Below, piece after piece: positions 12,101 to 21,849 of a DNA stretch of 64,000 nt. Numbering within the stretch: the stretch's first letter is position 1; every line of letters starts with the position of its first letter. A program made the position numbers and the translations under genes. The DNA comes from Amyelois transitella (lineage: Eukaryota; Arthropoda; Insecta; Lepidoptera; Pyralidae): contig NC_083525.1 in assembly GCF_032362555.1 (NCBI RefSeq), positions 6,743,501-6,807,500 of the forward strand, given 5' to 3'. The notes under the pieces are model-generated. The model was not told the origin of the DNA. It did no database searches and saw only the letters and a program-made list of their open reading frames with translations.

Positions 12101-15100
12101 TTGAGAGAGATAGCCACCGAACTTTCTGTATCTCACGAGTCGATCCGTACCATTTTAACTAATAATTTGGGTATGAAACATGTTGCCGCTCGGCTAGTCC
12201 CAAAAGACCTGAATTTTTTTTCAAAAACTCAATCGCATGAGAGTCGCTGAGGACATGCTAGAACGAGTCAATTCCGACCCAACATTCATGAAACGCATTG
12301 TTACTGGTGACGAGACGTGGGTTTACGAGTTTGACATGCAAACTAGTCAACAAGCTTCGGAGTGGCGCCTTCCAACTGAACCGAAACCGAAAAAACCACG
12401 CCAAAGTCGTTCAAAAGTCAAAGTCATGTTGACTGTTTTCTTTGACTATCGCGGTGTTGTGCACTCGGAATTCTTGCCGGAAGGTCAAACGGTAAATAAG
12501 GAATATTATTTGAGTGTTATGCGGCGTTTAAGAGAGCAAATCCGACGAAAAAGGCCAGATTTGTGGAAAGAAAATTCTTGGATTTTGCACCATGATAATG
12601 CACCTTCGCACAAGGCCATCATTGTGAACGAATTTTTAACCAAACACTCAACAAATACCATCGAGCAACCACCATATTCACCAGATATGGCTCCAGCCGA
12701 CTTTTTTCTTTTTCCTAAACTCAAATTACCACTTCGTGGCACCCGTTTTCAATCGGTAGAAGACATAAAAGAGAATTCGCGGCGAGAACTGACCTCAATT
12801 CCGGAAACAGCGTTTAAAAAATGTTTTGATGATTGGATTATTCGTTGGCGTAAGTGTATCGTTTCTAAAGGAGCATATTTTGAAGGTGATAAAATAAATT
12901 TGGATGAATAACAAACAGTTTGTGTATTATTGATCTTTTCCTGCTACTTTCTTGACAGAGTAGTATGTCTTAGGAGTTCGCTGTTGCCGGCATAATATGC
13001 GGCTTATGATTAGACTTGAACAGCCGGAAGGTTAAAAGACCTGTATTCAACAATTTTAGAAATCCAGGAAGAAACCCACTTGATTACATGACGAGATTCC
13101 AATCTAACCTTTGAGACCGTGTTAACAACAGAAGTTTTGACGAAATCAACAAACCGAAATAGAATGATCACATTTTAAAGGTACGAAAATCGCATGGCAC
13201 AGCGTTGAAATAGGTATTTCCTCTTTCTATAAAAACCAATCTTTGTTATACAAATATAGTTATTGTCGGTGTGCTATCGTTATTGGCCTATATCGAAGCT
13301 ACATACTTTGTACGTTGAGTGTGCTAGTCAAATCTAGGCCTACACAAAAGGACCCCAATCGGTCACGTTTAGAATTCCATATCTCAAACGTATTACCAAT
13401 GGTGTCGACATATTATAATAAAAGTTATCTTACCAAGTTGTCGATGTTTAAAACGAATATTCCTTCTATTCTTTTATGACGTCATCTTCCTTTACATTCG
13501 GTTGCATCTGCAGAGCTCAGCGTAACTTATTCTGAATAACCTTACTTTAATCTTTAACCCAAGAAAAATATTATACAGCAAATTAAAGTGCCCTGATTTT
13601 TAGCTAACAAATCTGTAGAGTCAGTAAGGCCTACGCTTAAGGCTAATTAATTTTATTTATTTTTTTCGTGGCGTAAGTCTCTGTTGTGACCTTTCGCGAA
13701 GTATTAATTTGTGACCACTATCGAGTAGATAAGTCAGGGTTTTTACATGAAGCGACTCCCGTCTAATTTCTGCAAGCTATGAACCTCATACTCATATATA
13801 TTACGGTCAAACATTAATGGTGTCTCATTGTCTAAGATGAGGGTAAAGTGAATAATAAATGTTGGTAACAGTGGCTGGCGGAGAAGCGGCGCGCCGAGGA
13901 GGTGGCGGAGGAGGCGGCGCGGCGCGCGCGCGAGGAGGAGGAGCGGCGCGAGCGCGAGGAGCGCGAGCGGCGCCAGCAGGAGGAGCTGGCCGCACTGCGC
14001 GAGCGCAAGGAGCGCGAGGAGCGGTATGTGGTGCACTCTGCTTTATATTTATTTTTCGTAACTTACATTAGGAGTAACTACGAGCAGTTTTAAAAACGAT
14101 AACTATTGAATCGTAAGATTTTCTTTCTAAATAGACCATTTCTTACAAAGATAACTCCATCAAACGAGGAATTCAAATATTGTACAAAAAAAAAACTACA
14201 TTTACAAACGTCTTAAAGCCTTGTAGAAATGTAATTTGTTATAAAGAAAATTACTTGCAAAATTTCAAGTAATCCTCAATTTTGTTCTATTATATTGTAA
14301 CCAACAAACTCACAATGTCATAATATTCCAACAGCGAACACCAAGAAATGTTAGCGCGCGTCGAAGCCAAGGCCCGTGCTAAGGAGGCCGAAGTGCAACG
14401 TCGCCTCGAAGAGCAAAAGGCCGCTGTTTCAAGCAGCTGGCGGCGCGGAGGGGCGCCCGAGCGAGCGCCCGAGCGCAGCGAGCGAGCGCCCGAGAGAGCG
14501 GAGCGCAGTGAGCGGAGCGAGCGGCCGCCGGAGAGGGAGAGGGAAGACGCGTGGAGGAAGGACAAGGAGCCGGAGAAGAAGGCTGAGCCGTGGCGACCTA
14601 GTGAGTTTATTCTTTTTTCCAAAATTCTTTTATTTCAGAAAAACGTGAGTAAAACTGTACCTTCACTCATTGACTTTGATACAAAATAGGTTAGGTCCTC
14701 ATATAAAGTGCTGATGTCAGAAGGAGAAAGATTTCTCAATTTGCAGTATGACTTTTTTACAATTAATTATTTTGTTTCAATACATATAATAATGTCTATA
14801 TCCCTTGCACCCTGCAAGAGACGAAGATGGAGCAAAATATTGAAAGATTATATTCAAATGTATGGTTTAAATCATTCATATGGTTTGATATTTTCAACCT
14901 ACATATTGATACCTGTAGTACTTATATTTGGCATATTGTCTTTATAAAGTGTGTTTATTTAAACTTCTTTGCACCCGGTAAATTTAATGCCATAAGGCAT
15001 TCCCTACCTTACCTACCAGTCGCACCTGAAGACCAAACAGAGATTGTTATTTGGATGGTAAAACATGAGATGAATTCGTATATTAACCGTAGGTACTGTT

Positions 15101-18100
15101 CCAGGTCGTCCCCGTGGCGAGGCTCCGCCCCGGTCGCCGGAGCGGCGCCGCGAGGAGCGCCCGCCGCGGGACGACGCCAGGCCCGTGCGCGACGACCGGC
15201 CGCCGCCCAGGGACGACAGGTAACTGACATACATACACACATACAAACACTTAGTCAATAGATGTCATTGTACCGAAGTTTTAGTTTATAGAGTAATAGC
15301 AACCCGCCCCGGCACAGCACGGGTACCATTTGTACATATAAACCTCTATTTTAATCACTATCTATTTAAATAAACTGCATCAAAATCCGTTGTGGTAGTT
15401 CTAAAGATCTTAGCATACATATGGACATAGGGACAGACGCGGGAAGCTCCTTCGCTTTATACTGTGTAGTGTTTGTCCAATCTAAGATCAGGGTCAATAA
15501 AGTGTACCCTAGGCTCCTCTCCAGGTGAACTTGTATTACGAACGCTATAGAATATTGTGTGATTACAGACGCGATGACCGCGGTACGAGAGACGAGTCGG
15601 GCTGGCGCACGGCCGGCGCACGCGCCGATCCGGACCGCGATCGCGAACGCGACAGGTACTTTTATCTTATTTGTTTAATTTACGTATTTTCCAATTAAGG
15701 CACTTTTTCACGTCATTTTACATTTCAATAAATTAAATTTTACTGATATCTAACATAGTATATTATTATTTGTTTATTATTTGTCAAAAAGCGACAAGCT
15801 GTAAATTAACCTTTAGAAAATTTCTGCTCCTGTAGGATATTTTTTTATTAACTTTTAGCACAACTCTTACCACATTATAGAACCTATAATATTCATCTTT
15901 ATATTTTAGTCCAACATCCCAGTATATGTCAATCGAAAAATTTAAATAAATATTCTATATTCTATAAAAAATACGGCCTGATTGTCCTTAATACAAATAA
16001 AATGTAATCATTTCCACAGGCCACGCTACACTGGTCGCTCGAGCGGTCCCGAGGGCGGCAGTTGGAGGCGGGGACCCGCGGAACCACCACCAGCCACTGT
16101 GAGTACCACCTCCTTCGTCCCTTTCAGAAGTGGGGAACACAGAGCCAACAGTCTCGATAAGACTGAAAGTTGAAATTGTTATTCAGATAATTTTATTTTA
16201 TAAATTAAAGTCTTCGTTAACTACCAAAAGTAGTAGAGGATAGTATAAATTTCATATATTTAATTTATAGTTTCTTTTGTATTAAGCTTAGGGAATCAAA
16301 ATATATCAGTTTAATCAAGTTTAATAATAAAAGTATGTGAGATAGTATGAGAAAAAATGGAGTGACCAGTGAGGTGAAAAGTGTCAGTAGTATTTGGAAA
16401 AAACTAACATAAGGTAACGACAAGGAAGAAGATTAATAAAAAGCGTGGGATTAATCTAGTGTTAGGGTTATCTATTAAAGAAATGTATGTATGTATATTT
16501 TCAATGTTTTATTTGAATAGTCCAAAACGCCTTCGTCCATGATGTGACGTCACTCTTATTGTAAACAAAACAAGTACACATCATCTCGTAGACAGGACTT
16601 TAAAAGTTTGTAAGTAAGCCTCTTTTTTTTTAAATGAGCCACATAGAGTGTGCCCGTACACACTACTGGCTCATTGCAAAATAGAGGATTCTCTGTCCCA
16701 TTTCAAATGAAGCCAGATTATTATTTTTACATTACAACTATAGTTATAAATTTTTCATGTAAACTATATCATGATTTTACCTTTTGAAGAGGTTATCCGG
16801 GGTTAATGTTTGTTTAGAATACAATGACGTCATAGCACAGATAATACTAACATGGCGGACAGCGTTTTCGTTGATTTTTGAAAAATATGATTAAAAAAAA
16901 AATTTCGAAGCATAATTGATATAAAAACATGTAAGAATTATTTTTTTTTTTTGTTTTGGTCAAAATGAGAATTATAAACTATTTAGGAACTTGAAAAAAA
17001 GAGTCAACTAGTCTATGTGTCCTTTCGAGCGGTGACTCTTTCAAGCCGTGGCGAAATCTCTAATCCAAAAGAATCCTAAATCGCGCAAGTAAAGTTTCTA
17101 CATAATTGGTGCAAATATACAACCTCTGACTTGACACTTTGAACATGACATGACACGGCTAACCCGCGCTGATCATGTTTTACCGAAAATCTTACGACGC
17201 ATTATCGGGATCATCGGTCCCACTATAAAGCAAAAAAATACTTTTCTTTTTTTTATATAATATTTTATCTCTGGCCAGTATCGAAGCTAAACATTTCGCA
17301 AATGGAATGGTTTAGTCAAATCAAGGCCTATATAAACGACCCCCATCGGTCGCGAGTTAGACTATAATGACTTTTTCGTATTACCTAGGGGGTCTACATA
17401 TGAATAAGAGTAATTTACATCATTATTGAGAAGTACTATGTCCTGTGTTTAATCAGAGCAGATTTTTTCCGTTGTTCCACCTGTCTAGGATTTTATAGCA
17501 TCACTTAAATCTTTCGTAAAAATGTATATTTTAACAAAAGTGATGATATATCAAACAAAAAAGATATTCCCTCTGCAATGACTTCAGTCTCAATGATTGT
17601 CTCAATCTACTTTTTAAAAACAACTACTTTATTTGCTCTCCTTAGACTTGTTAATAGTAAATATATTCAATTTGTTATATTAGTATGGAAGGGTATAGAA
17701 AAGTAATTTCCAATATTTTGATACAGGAACGCTCCAGCACATGGCGCTCCAAGGACGGTCAGCCGCGGGAAGGCGGCTTCCGCGACGCGCCTCGCGACCG
17801 CGACGGCGGTTACCGCGACCGCGGCGGTGACCGTGATCGTGGAGGTGATCGTGATCGTGGAGGTGATCGTGATCGCGGAGGTGATCGTGATCGGTACCCT
17901 AGGAGAGACGATAGGGATCCACCGAGGAGGGATGATCGGTAAGTCTTCTCACATAACCTACTTACTTCTAGTGTAGATAAGTCAGATAATTAATACATAC
18001 ATACATATGGTCACGTCTATATACCTTGCGGGGTAGACAGAGCCAACAGTCTTGAAAATTAATTAATTTATGATAATTAATTAATTAATTTTCAAAGCTT

Positions 18101-20055
18101 AAATAAAAAAAAAAAAAATCAAAATAAAAAAAAAACAAGCAAATTTCGCTTGCCCGAAACTAATCATGGAGAACAAAACATCATGTGGATCATGGCGAGT
18201 TGCCTGAATGTGCAGGTTTCCTCGCGACAGTTTCCCTCGCCGTGAGAGCATCGCTTTTGGACCACTATGACTATACACGTTACTCGTCTGTGTAGTTATG
18301 CCATCGCAGAGTGGGTCGCCTTAATTACTTTACAATGATACATTATGTGTTTACGAATGTTATGAGGATAATTGTACAACTAACGAAATTATTTATTTGA
18401 TTGAATTGTAAAAAATTGTTTAAAAACACGTAATTGTATATGGTTTTAGTAAATTTTATTTACCCAATTTGTAATGATGGTACAATACCAATGCAGTCAT
18501 ACTGAAGAACTCCAGATTTTTGTTGTTTAATAAATAAATATGTTTATAACAACAACCTATTCTCAAACGATTATTTTAAATATATATATACCTATATGTA
18601 TGTTTGTTTGTTACAGCGACGGTCCCCGGCGCGACGACCGCGAGCCGGCGCGTCGCGACGACCGCGAGCGCCGCCCGCCGCCGCCCAGGCGCGACGACAA
18701 ACGTGAGTACTCACACGCACATACATATAGACACACATAGACACGTCTACATCACACGCGGGGAAGACAGAGCCAACCAGTCCTAAAAAAAAACTGAAAG
18801 GCCTTGTTCAGCTGCATGACTTTAGAAACACTGAAAGGCAACGTTTCGCTGCATGACTTTGATGGAATTGAGATTCCAAACAGTGACAGCTAATACGAAT
18901 AATCTCAAATTTATTAGCCTTTCCCTTTAGTCGACTTTTACGACATCTATGGAAAAGATATGGAGTCGCTCTGTACTATAGTGGTGGAAACCACATGGCA
19001 CTTGCCACATAAACTTTTATATTTCTTCAATCATTCATTTGCCTCGGGGAGTGTTGTAAACGTTAGTACACACGCGTAAAGCTAAAAGTTTAATCTTTTC
19101 CCACATTTTATTTAGGGAAATATGTACTATCTTAGTGTATATATAAATATGTATCAATAATATTAAACCACTAAACCACTGTTTTCTCTGCCTTTCCTTC
19201 AAATGATGCATAAAGTAGAAGGAATTGGGAAAAAAAATAATCCTCCATATCACCCGCTCGTTTGACTGGTTGAAAAAGACCTAGCATTTATTTAAGTGCA
19301 CCTTCGGCGTATTTTGTGTTTGTTTACGTAAAACAATTAAGAATCAACTGTTATCGGTTATCGGGCCTTTGGTCTTGCGGCATACAATCGCAATTCGTTC
19401 AGAACCCGTGCTTACAAAATCAATATGTTCTTTTTCTCATGGAATTTTACATATGAATGTGTTTGCCTCCGAAAATATATCCCACCGGTGATACATTCGC
19501 GCGGTGGTAGGCCTCGGAGGGATATGAAGTTGCTGGTTTGACGCGTCAGGTGGCGCCATTGCGCCTTCTGAGTTATAAAACTTCAGTACACTTTTTCTAG
19601 TTATTTTATGAATCTGAAGATATGATATTAATTTGTTAGTCTAATGCAGAAGCCCGTGTTATATTTGACTTCTCTATTTAACTTCATTAAGTAAAAAACG
19701 TTAAGGACTGGACGCAAATCCCAAGGACTTAGAGTTAACGGGAGGTGTAAAATAAATATGAAAATGAAATGAATAAAATATTCGTTACCCCTCCCCAGTG
19801 ATTCACGGAAGAGCCTTTTGAATGTCGTAGACCTTTTACAATTTTTGCCCCAAAATCTTATACAAAAATAACGTTTATTCATTTATTTGATCACGTCTAT
19901 ATCCCTCGCGGGGTAGACAGAGCCAGTCTAGAAAAACTGATAGGCCACGTTCAGCTTATAGGCTCAATGATATATCAACATCAATAACTTGATTTTTTTT
20001 GTCCACAGCACGCGAAGGTGATGACGACGAATGGCACCCAGTCACCAGACGCTAA
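196..20055 (+). CDS. eIF3a: eIF3a, eukaryotic translation initiation factor 3 subunit A (5' exon outside window)
   Basis: Scaffold of the eIF3 complex on the 40S ribosome. Exons read from splice sites: 196-424, 777-951, 1212-1400, 1714-1818, 2910-3118, 4165-4331, 4913-5050, 5459-5663, 6564-6663, 7724-7953, 8400-8592, 9048-9152, 10589-10718, 11330-11532, 13872-14023, 14335-14600, 15105-15219, 15569-15655, 16020-16098, 17727-17938, 18617-18702, 20009-20055. All have GT/AG borders and phases that close exactly: 3,422 nt, i.e. two bases of a split codon plus 1,140 codons including TAA. The first exon here starts in a split codon followed by [18 protein letters not shown], the family N-terminus, so about 17 residues with the start codon lie upstream. 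Order: helical repeats, PCI domain (about exons 7-10), long charged spectrin-like coiled coil (exons 11-17, including [14 protein letters not shown]), Arg/Asp-rich repeats (18-22), and a conserved end EWHPVTRR. Exon numbers in this report count the missing exon as number 1. Family identity is secure. Confidence 0.96.
1054..1137 (+). mobile_element. SINE-like 3' fragment, eIF3a intron 3
   Basis: AAGCTGAATGTGGCC...CAGTCTTTTCAAG...GGGATATAGACGTGATTATA; the head is missing. Related fragments in eIF3a introns are at 1572-1656 (+), 2242-2325 (-), 5211-5325 (-), 7220-7370 (+, degraded), 16130-16172 (-), 17996-18060 (-) and 19885-19985 (-). Confidence 0.75.
1427..1550 (-). mobile_element. RTE LINE 3' relic in eIF3a intron 4
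   Basis: The reverse complement matches the last 120 bp of the RTE family (valine-asparagine-valine-aspartate region, GGCAAG, GTAG TGACTGCCTACCC and the GAAAGAGGCG end). Heavily diverged. Confidence 0.65.
2371..2498 (+). repeat. 125-bp repeat with internal inverted ends, copy 1
   Basis: Starts CCTCTGAAATAAATCCCATT and includes GGTAGGCCTCAGAGGTATAT and GGCTTGACGCGACAGGCTTC; ends AATTTATGCCA. CCTCTGA and TCAGAGG pair as an inverted repeat about 55 bp apart. Copies at 3386-3510 and 19466-19560. Confidence 0.8.
3386..3510 (+). repeat. 125-bp repeat, copy 2
   Basis: CCTCTGAATTAAATCCCATT ... GGTAGGCCTCAGAGGTATAT ... TTAATTTATGCCA, about 85% like copy 1. Both are in eIF3a introns 1 kb apart, flanking exon 6. 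Confidence 0.8.
3640..3876 (+). mobile_element. RTE LINE 3' relic in eIF3a intron 6
   Basis: Diverged copy of the RTE C-terminus and tail (GACGAACGTATCTTAATCAA, AAACCGCCGAGCTTGCAT, then GTGATTTTGTATATGTAT). The frame is broken by several changes. Confidence 0.8.
3950..4125 (-). repeat. RTE/SINE-related relics in eIF3a intron 6
   Basis: About 3955-4080 is an inverted match to 16315-16440 (shared GGGAGTGACCAGTGAG-type core). 4085-4120 repeats the GGGGTAGACATAGCCAACAG motif of the SINE-like family. Confidence 0.55.
4672..4875. mobile_element. SINE-like composite in eIF3a intron 7
   Basis: A + strand head (ACCGTGTGGTTCCCGGCACC to about 4725) is joined to a minus-strand body (CAGCTATATGGCTTTATGAT, AGTGACAGGTTGCTAGCCCA). 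Two partial copies back to back. Confidence 0.75.
5852..6050 (+). mobile_element. LINE-derived 3' fragment in eIF3a intron 9
   Basis: ACTAGAGGCCGCCCGCGACT... to ...CGCCTTTATAATAGTAGTAG. About 195 bp that match 39037-39232 at all but three positions and one 3-bp length change in the AGT end repeat. Confidence 0.82.
6293..6341 (+). pseudogene. 49-bp exact copy of the start of eIF3a exon 8 in intron 9
   Basis: Bases 6293-6341 are identical to 4913-4961, the first 49 bases of eIF3a exon 8. The copy begins exactly at the exon border and lacks the original intron sequence and CAG acceptor. It lies in the intron between exons 9 and 10, 1.4 kb downstream in the same orientation. No start or full exon is present, so it is a non-functional fragment. 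Confidence 0.9.
6772..7035 (+). mobile_element. SINE body relic, same family as 51871-52165
   Basis: AACTAACCGATGGTCTTATG, GTGAGGAAACCTGCACATTC and GGGCTCCTCTTCAGAGTGAT align with the copy in NAA25 intron 6. The tRNA-like head is missing. Confidence 0.7.
7154..7208. repeat. Perfect 25-bp inverted repeat, 5-base loop
   Basis: Arms 7154-7178 and 7184-7208 pair perfectly (CAAATTTAGAACCCTTCCCA...), loop TAAAT. Transcribed within eIF3a intron 10 it would form a strong hairpin. Confidence 0.95.
7459..7712 (+). mobile_element. SINE-like element, near full length, abutting eIF3a exon 11
   Basis: Best-preserved early copy of a roughly 260 bp family. It starts GCCGTGTGGTTCC..GGCACCAAT, has AGGACCACTCCATCTCTTTC-like and GGCGATGGGCTAGCAACCTG blocks, then AGCTGAACGTGGCC, AGTCTTTTCAAG and TACCCCGCAAGGGATATAGA, and ends in a GTATG-type tail. 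In this copy the tail runs directly into the acceptor of eIF3a exon 11 at 7723. No polymerase III boxes are obvious, so I call it SINE-like. Confidence 0.88.
8680..8870 (+). mobile_element. LINE-derived fragment ('CGACCCGCCCCGGCTTCGCA') in eIF3a intron 12
   Basis: ACTAGCGACCCGCCCCGGCT, then GCATCAAAATCCGTTGCGTA and TTTATACTATGTAGTGAT. A related copy is at 15293-15472 (AGCAACCCGCCCCGGCACAG...TTATACTGTGTAGTG). Confidence 0.72.
9300..9359. repeat. 14-bp inverted repeat
   Basis: AGTGAGAGAGGCAT (9300-9313) and ATGCCTCTCTCACT (9346-9359), with AT-rich sequence between. In eIF3a intron 13. Confidence 0.85.
9529..10444. mobile_element. Terminal-inverted-repeat element, 0.9 kb, eIF3a intron 13
   Basis: 13-bp perfect inverted ends AGGGTACCGGACA (9529-9541) and TGTCCGGTACCCT (10432-10444). 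Flanks can be read as a TA duplication (if the ends start at GGG) or as a decayed 8-bp one (ATTCCAAT / ATTCCATC). AT-rich, with one possible minus-strand coding relic. Superfamily unknown. Confidence 0.7.
9860..10125 (-). pseudogene. Unrecognised coding-like relic inside the TIR element
   Basis: Minus-strand frame includes [20 protein letters not shown] and [20 protein letters not shown], less AT-rich than its surroundings. I do not recognise the family and see no catalytic motif. It may be a transposase remnant or a captured host fragment. Confidence 0.3.
11643..12963 (+). mobile_element. mariner element, copy 1 (defective), in eIF3a intron 15
   Basis: 1,321 bp element with imperfect terminal inverted repeats of about 28 bp (left CATTCAGTCAGAAAAGTATC, right end reads inward CTACTCTGTCAAGAAAGTAG), flanked by the TA duplication at 11641-11642 and 12964-12965. 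It shares length, ends and more than 99% of bases with the copy at 42404-43724. Placement between exons 15 and 16 of eIF3a, same strand. Confidence 0.95.
11838..12911 (+). pseudogene. Mariner transposase, frameshifted twice
   Basis: Same transposase as the intact copy at 42456-43529, but one A is missing just after codon 2 (GATAAAACAT, four A instead of five, near 11842) and one T is added in the T run at 12214-12221 (eight instead of seven). The first shift removes the normal start; a later Met at 11915 restores the N-terminal helix-turn-helix part to 12250, and the catalytic half reads from 12237 to 12911. The [14 protein letters not shown] and [11 protein letters not shown] motifs are kept. 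The two indels cancel in length, so total size equals the intact copy. Confidence 0.92.
13080..13500 (+). repeat. Diverged repeat, partner of 17020-17430
   Basis: Shares TAGTCAAATC(T/A)AGGCCTA...AAACGACCCC-like and ATCGGTC..CGTTTAGA..AT blocks with eIF3a intron 20. No frame or tail that identifies the family. Confidence 0.45.
14440..14545 (+). repeat. Coding low-complexity PER/SER repeat in eIF3a exon 17
   Basis: GC-rich tandem GAGCGAGCGCCC-like units encode a run of Pro-Glu-Arg and Ser-Glu-Arg tripeptides between the coiled coil and the Arg/Asp-rich tail. The reading frame stays open across it and both exon borders are in phase, so it is part of the protein. Confidence 0.75.
15293..15472 (+). 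mobile_element. LINE-derived fragment in eIF3a intron 18
   Basis: Second copy of the family at 8680-8870: CAACCCGCCCCGGCACAGCA, GCATCAAAATCCGTTGTGGT, TTTATACTGTGTAGTG. Confidence 0.7.
16315..16445 (+). repeat. Interspersed repeat relic, inverted partner of 3955-4080
   Basis: Shares GGAGTGACCAGTGAG, an ATTTGG..AAA..CTAACAT block and an AAGGAAGAAG end with the reverse complement of 3955-4080. Probably the upstream part of an RTE 3' region. No coding frame. Confidence 0.5.
17020..17430 (+). repeat. Diverged repeat, partner of 13080-13500
   Basis: TTTAGTCAAATCAAGGCCTA, AACGACCCCCATCGGTCGCG and the following TATTACC..GGTCTACATAT match the repeat at 13320-13420. Confidence 0.45.
17815..17905 (+). 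repeat. Coding 18-bp minisatellite in eIF3a exon 21
   Basis: Four to five tandem units of GGTGATCGTGATCGTGGA encode the repeating hexapeptide GGDRDR inside the Arg/Asp-rich tail of eIF3a. The middle units are almost identical at the DNA level while the flanking units have diverged. This suggests recent expansion by slippage. Vertebrate eIF3a carries an analogous but different DDDRGPRRG repeat tract at this place. Confidence 0.85.
18715..19015 (-). mobile_element. SINE-like element, near full length
   Basis: Reverse-orientation copy of the GCCGTGTGG...GTATG family starting 13 bases after the eIF3a exon 22 donor. Includes the GGGAAGACAGAGCCAACCAG end, TTGAGATTC..ACAGTGACAG, CGACTTTTACGACAT and ATGGAGTCGCTCTG blocks. 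Confidence 0.82.
19466..19560 (+). repeat. 125-bp repeat, copy 3 (diverged)
   Basis: CCTCCGAAAATATATCCCAC ... GGTAGGCCTCGGAGGGATAT ... GGTTTGACGCGTCAGG. The paired CCTCCGA/TCGGAGG changes are compensatory relative to CCTCTGA/TCAGAGG. Confidence 0.65.
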
Positions 20056-20880
20056 CACCCTCATTATTGCCAACAGTTATCGCAAAGAGCTCAGTAGATC
20101 ATGTTACACAAGTATATGGTTAAAGCCTCTAATATCTAGAAGCTTTTTAAGCTTCACGCTCGTACAGTTTTAGATAAGCGATAGAAAATCTTAGGTTTCA
20201 TAGAAATGGTTATTGGGAGTTAAATTTGTTACATTTAAAACAAAATGTCGAGTCCGTCACCCTTTTCGTCATGTTTCATTTCTCGAGCCTACTTACGAGT
20301 TTTTTTAGAAGAAAACAAACTGTATACGCATTCTTTCTTGTGTTTATCATTCTTAAGTTTATGCTTTGTTTTAGACATTCGTGTTAAGAAAAATATAGCA
20401 AATATAATGGTTGCTTTATAGAAGATAAATGCAAGAGATTGTCCCACGCTATACAACGTTCCATCTTACATTGATTTGATGAAAAACACTAAGAAGTAAT
20501 TTAACTTTCAATAACTTTATACATATATTGAGTAGATTCAGATGAATTATCTGAGTTGAACGGAACGACACTATTCTTATACCTGTAATGTAGTTAGAGA
20601 GCATATGAATGAATATTGTTGCAACTAACAAATTTGATATGTAACTAGCGATTTGCGTTAAAATATGTTTGCATAATAATTTATATAAACTCGTAATTTT
20701 CTCTTTAAAATGTGCTGGCACTACTACTGGGCTTCTCAAATTTATTTCATATATAAGCAGTTGTATTTTCAGTGAACGCATTTATTCGCAAAATTAGTCT
20801 ACATTGTATGCGGTAAAGGGTCAATAATTTGTAATATTTTGTTAGCTGTCACAATTGTACTTTTTGTGTTTATTCTATAC

Positions 20881-20886
20881 AATAAA
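20881..20886 (+). terminator. eIF3a poly(A) signal
   Basis: Canonical AATAAA about 825 bases after the eIF3a stop codon, followed within 15-25 bases by a GT-rich stretch (TGGTGTTTT). The 3' UTR would thus be about 850 nt (20056 to about 20905). No better signal lies between. Confidence 0.65.
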
Positions 20887-21109
20887 TATGTATCTGTAAT
20901 TGGTGTTTTAATTCATCGCCTTTATAGGTAATTTTACACATTTAACATGATGAGCAACACAATGCTTCATTTGACTACTGCTTAAGATGCGTTGCAGCAT
21001 GCCCCCGACTTCGTCCACACTAGGTCTAACGGCCTGACTCGGACAGACTGGATTGAACATAAGTGCAGCGTGCCATCGACCTCTAGTCGATAATAAGGCT
21101 ACCTTTAGT

Positions 21110-21365
21110 GGTACTTAGTTACTGATGGTGCACAACAAAAAAAAAGAATAGGACCACTCCATTTCTTTCCTATGGATATCGTAAAAGGCGACTAAGGGTT
21201 ATGTTTATAAACTTAGGATTCTTTTTTTGGGCGACGATCTAGCCACATGTCACTTTATGAATCTCAATTTTATAAAAAAGCCAAAAAGCTGAACGTGGCC
21301 CATCAGTATTTACGACTTTACGTCTGCCCCGCGAGGAATAAAGACGTGATTATATTTATGTGAAA
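21110..21365 (+). mobile_element. SINE-like element between eIF3a and LPMO
   Basis: Copy with GAATAGGACCACTCCATTTC, CGTAAAAGGCGACTAAGGG, CTGAACGTGGCCCATCAG and GACGTGATTATATTTATG. The very 5' end is diverged. Confidence 0.82.
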
Positions 21366-21849
21366 AAAAATGTCCAATCAACCATTTCATCTTAGAAAAA
21401 AGGTCCAATTTCTATGGACATTGTTTTTCTTTTCGTGAAACTAAGTGGAGCGTCCTACGTTTTTTTGCCTTTTTTCTATCAATACGTATTTCAATCAAGG
21501 GAAAGACCTTTGATAGATAGATTTCTATCTTTATTATAAGCGATGGATTAGCGAACTGTCTATTCAAATCAAATATTGTAGCTACTGACCCTACCCTTAA
21601 CCCAGGACTAAAGTATGTATGTTCATTATTCTGTAATTAAAAAGAGGACCTTTTGGGGGCCCAATATCAAATCAATTTTGTTTTACAGCTTGTCTAATGA
21701 ATCGTCGAATGCAATAATGACAAAAAACGCTCTCATGACATTGGAAACTGTATGTGCGATGCGAGCGGGCCATGCCGTGCCACTTTCATGGCTTACTGCG
21801 AACCGCTTACCACGTAGTTCGGGTCATAATTTAAATATATAAAAATAAA

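Noticed and set aside
12237..12911. Second separate transposase gene in mariner copy 1
   Set aside because: It is the 3' half of the same gene, separated by a one-base insertion.
14290..14622. Minus-strand open frame of about 110 codons opposite eIF3a exon 17
   Set aside because: Shadow of a GC-rich repetitive exon; low-complexity Arg/Ser/Leu product. The same holds for minus-strand frames opposite exons 12 and 16.
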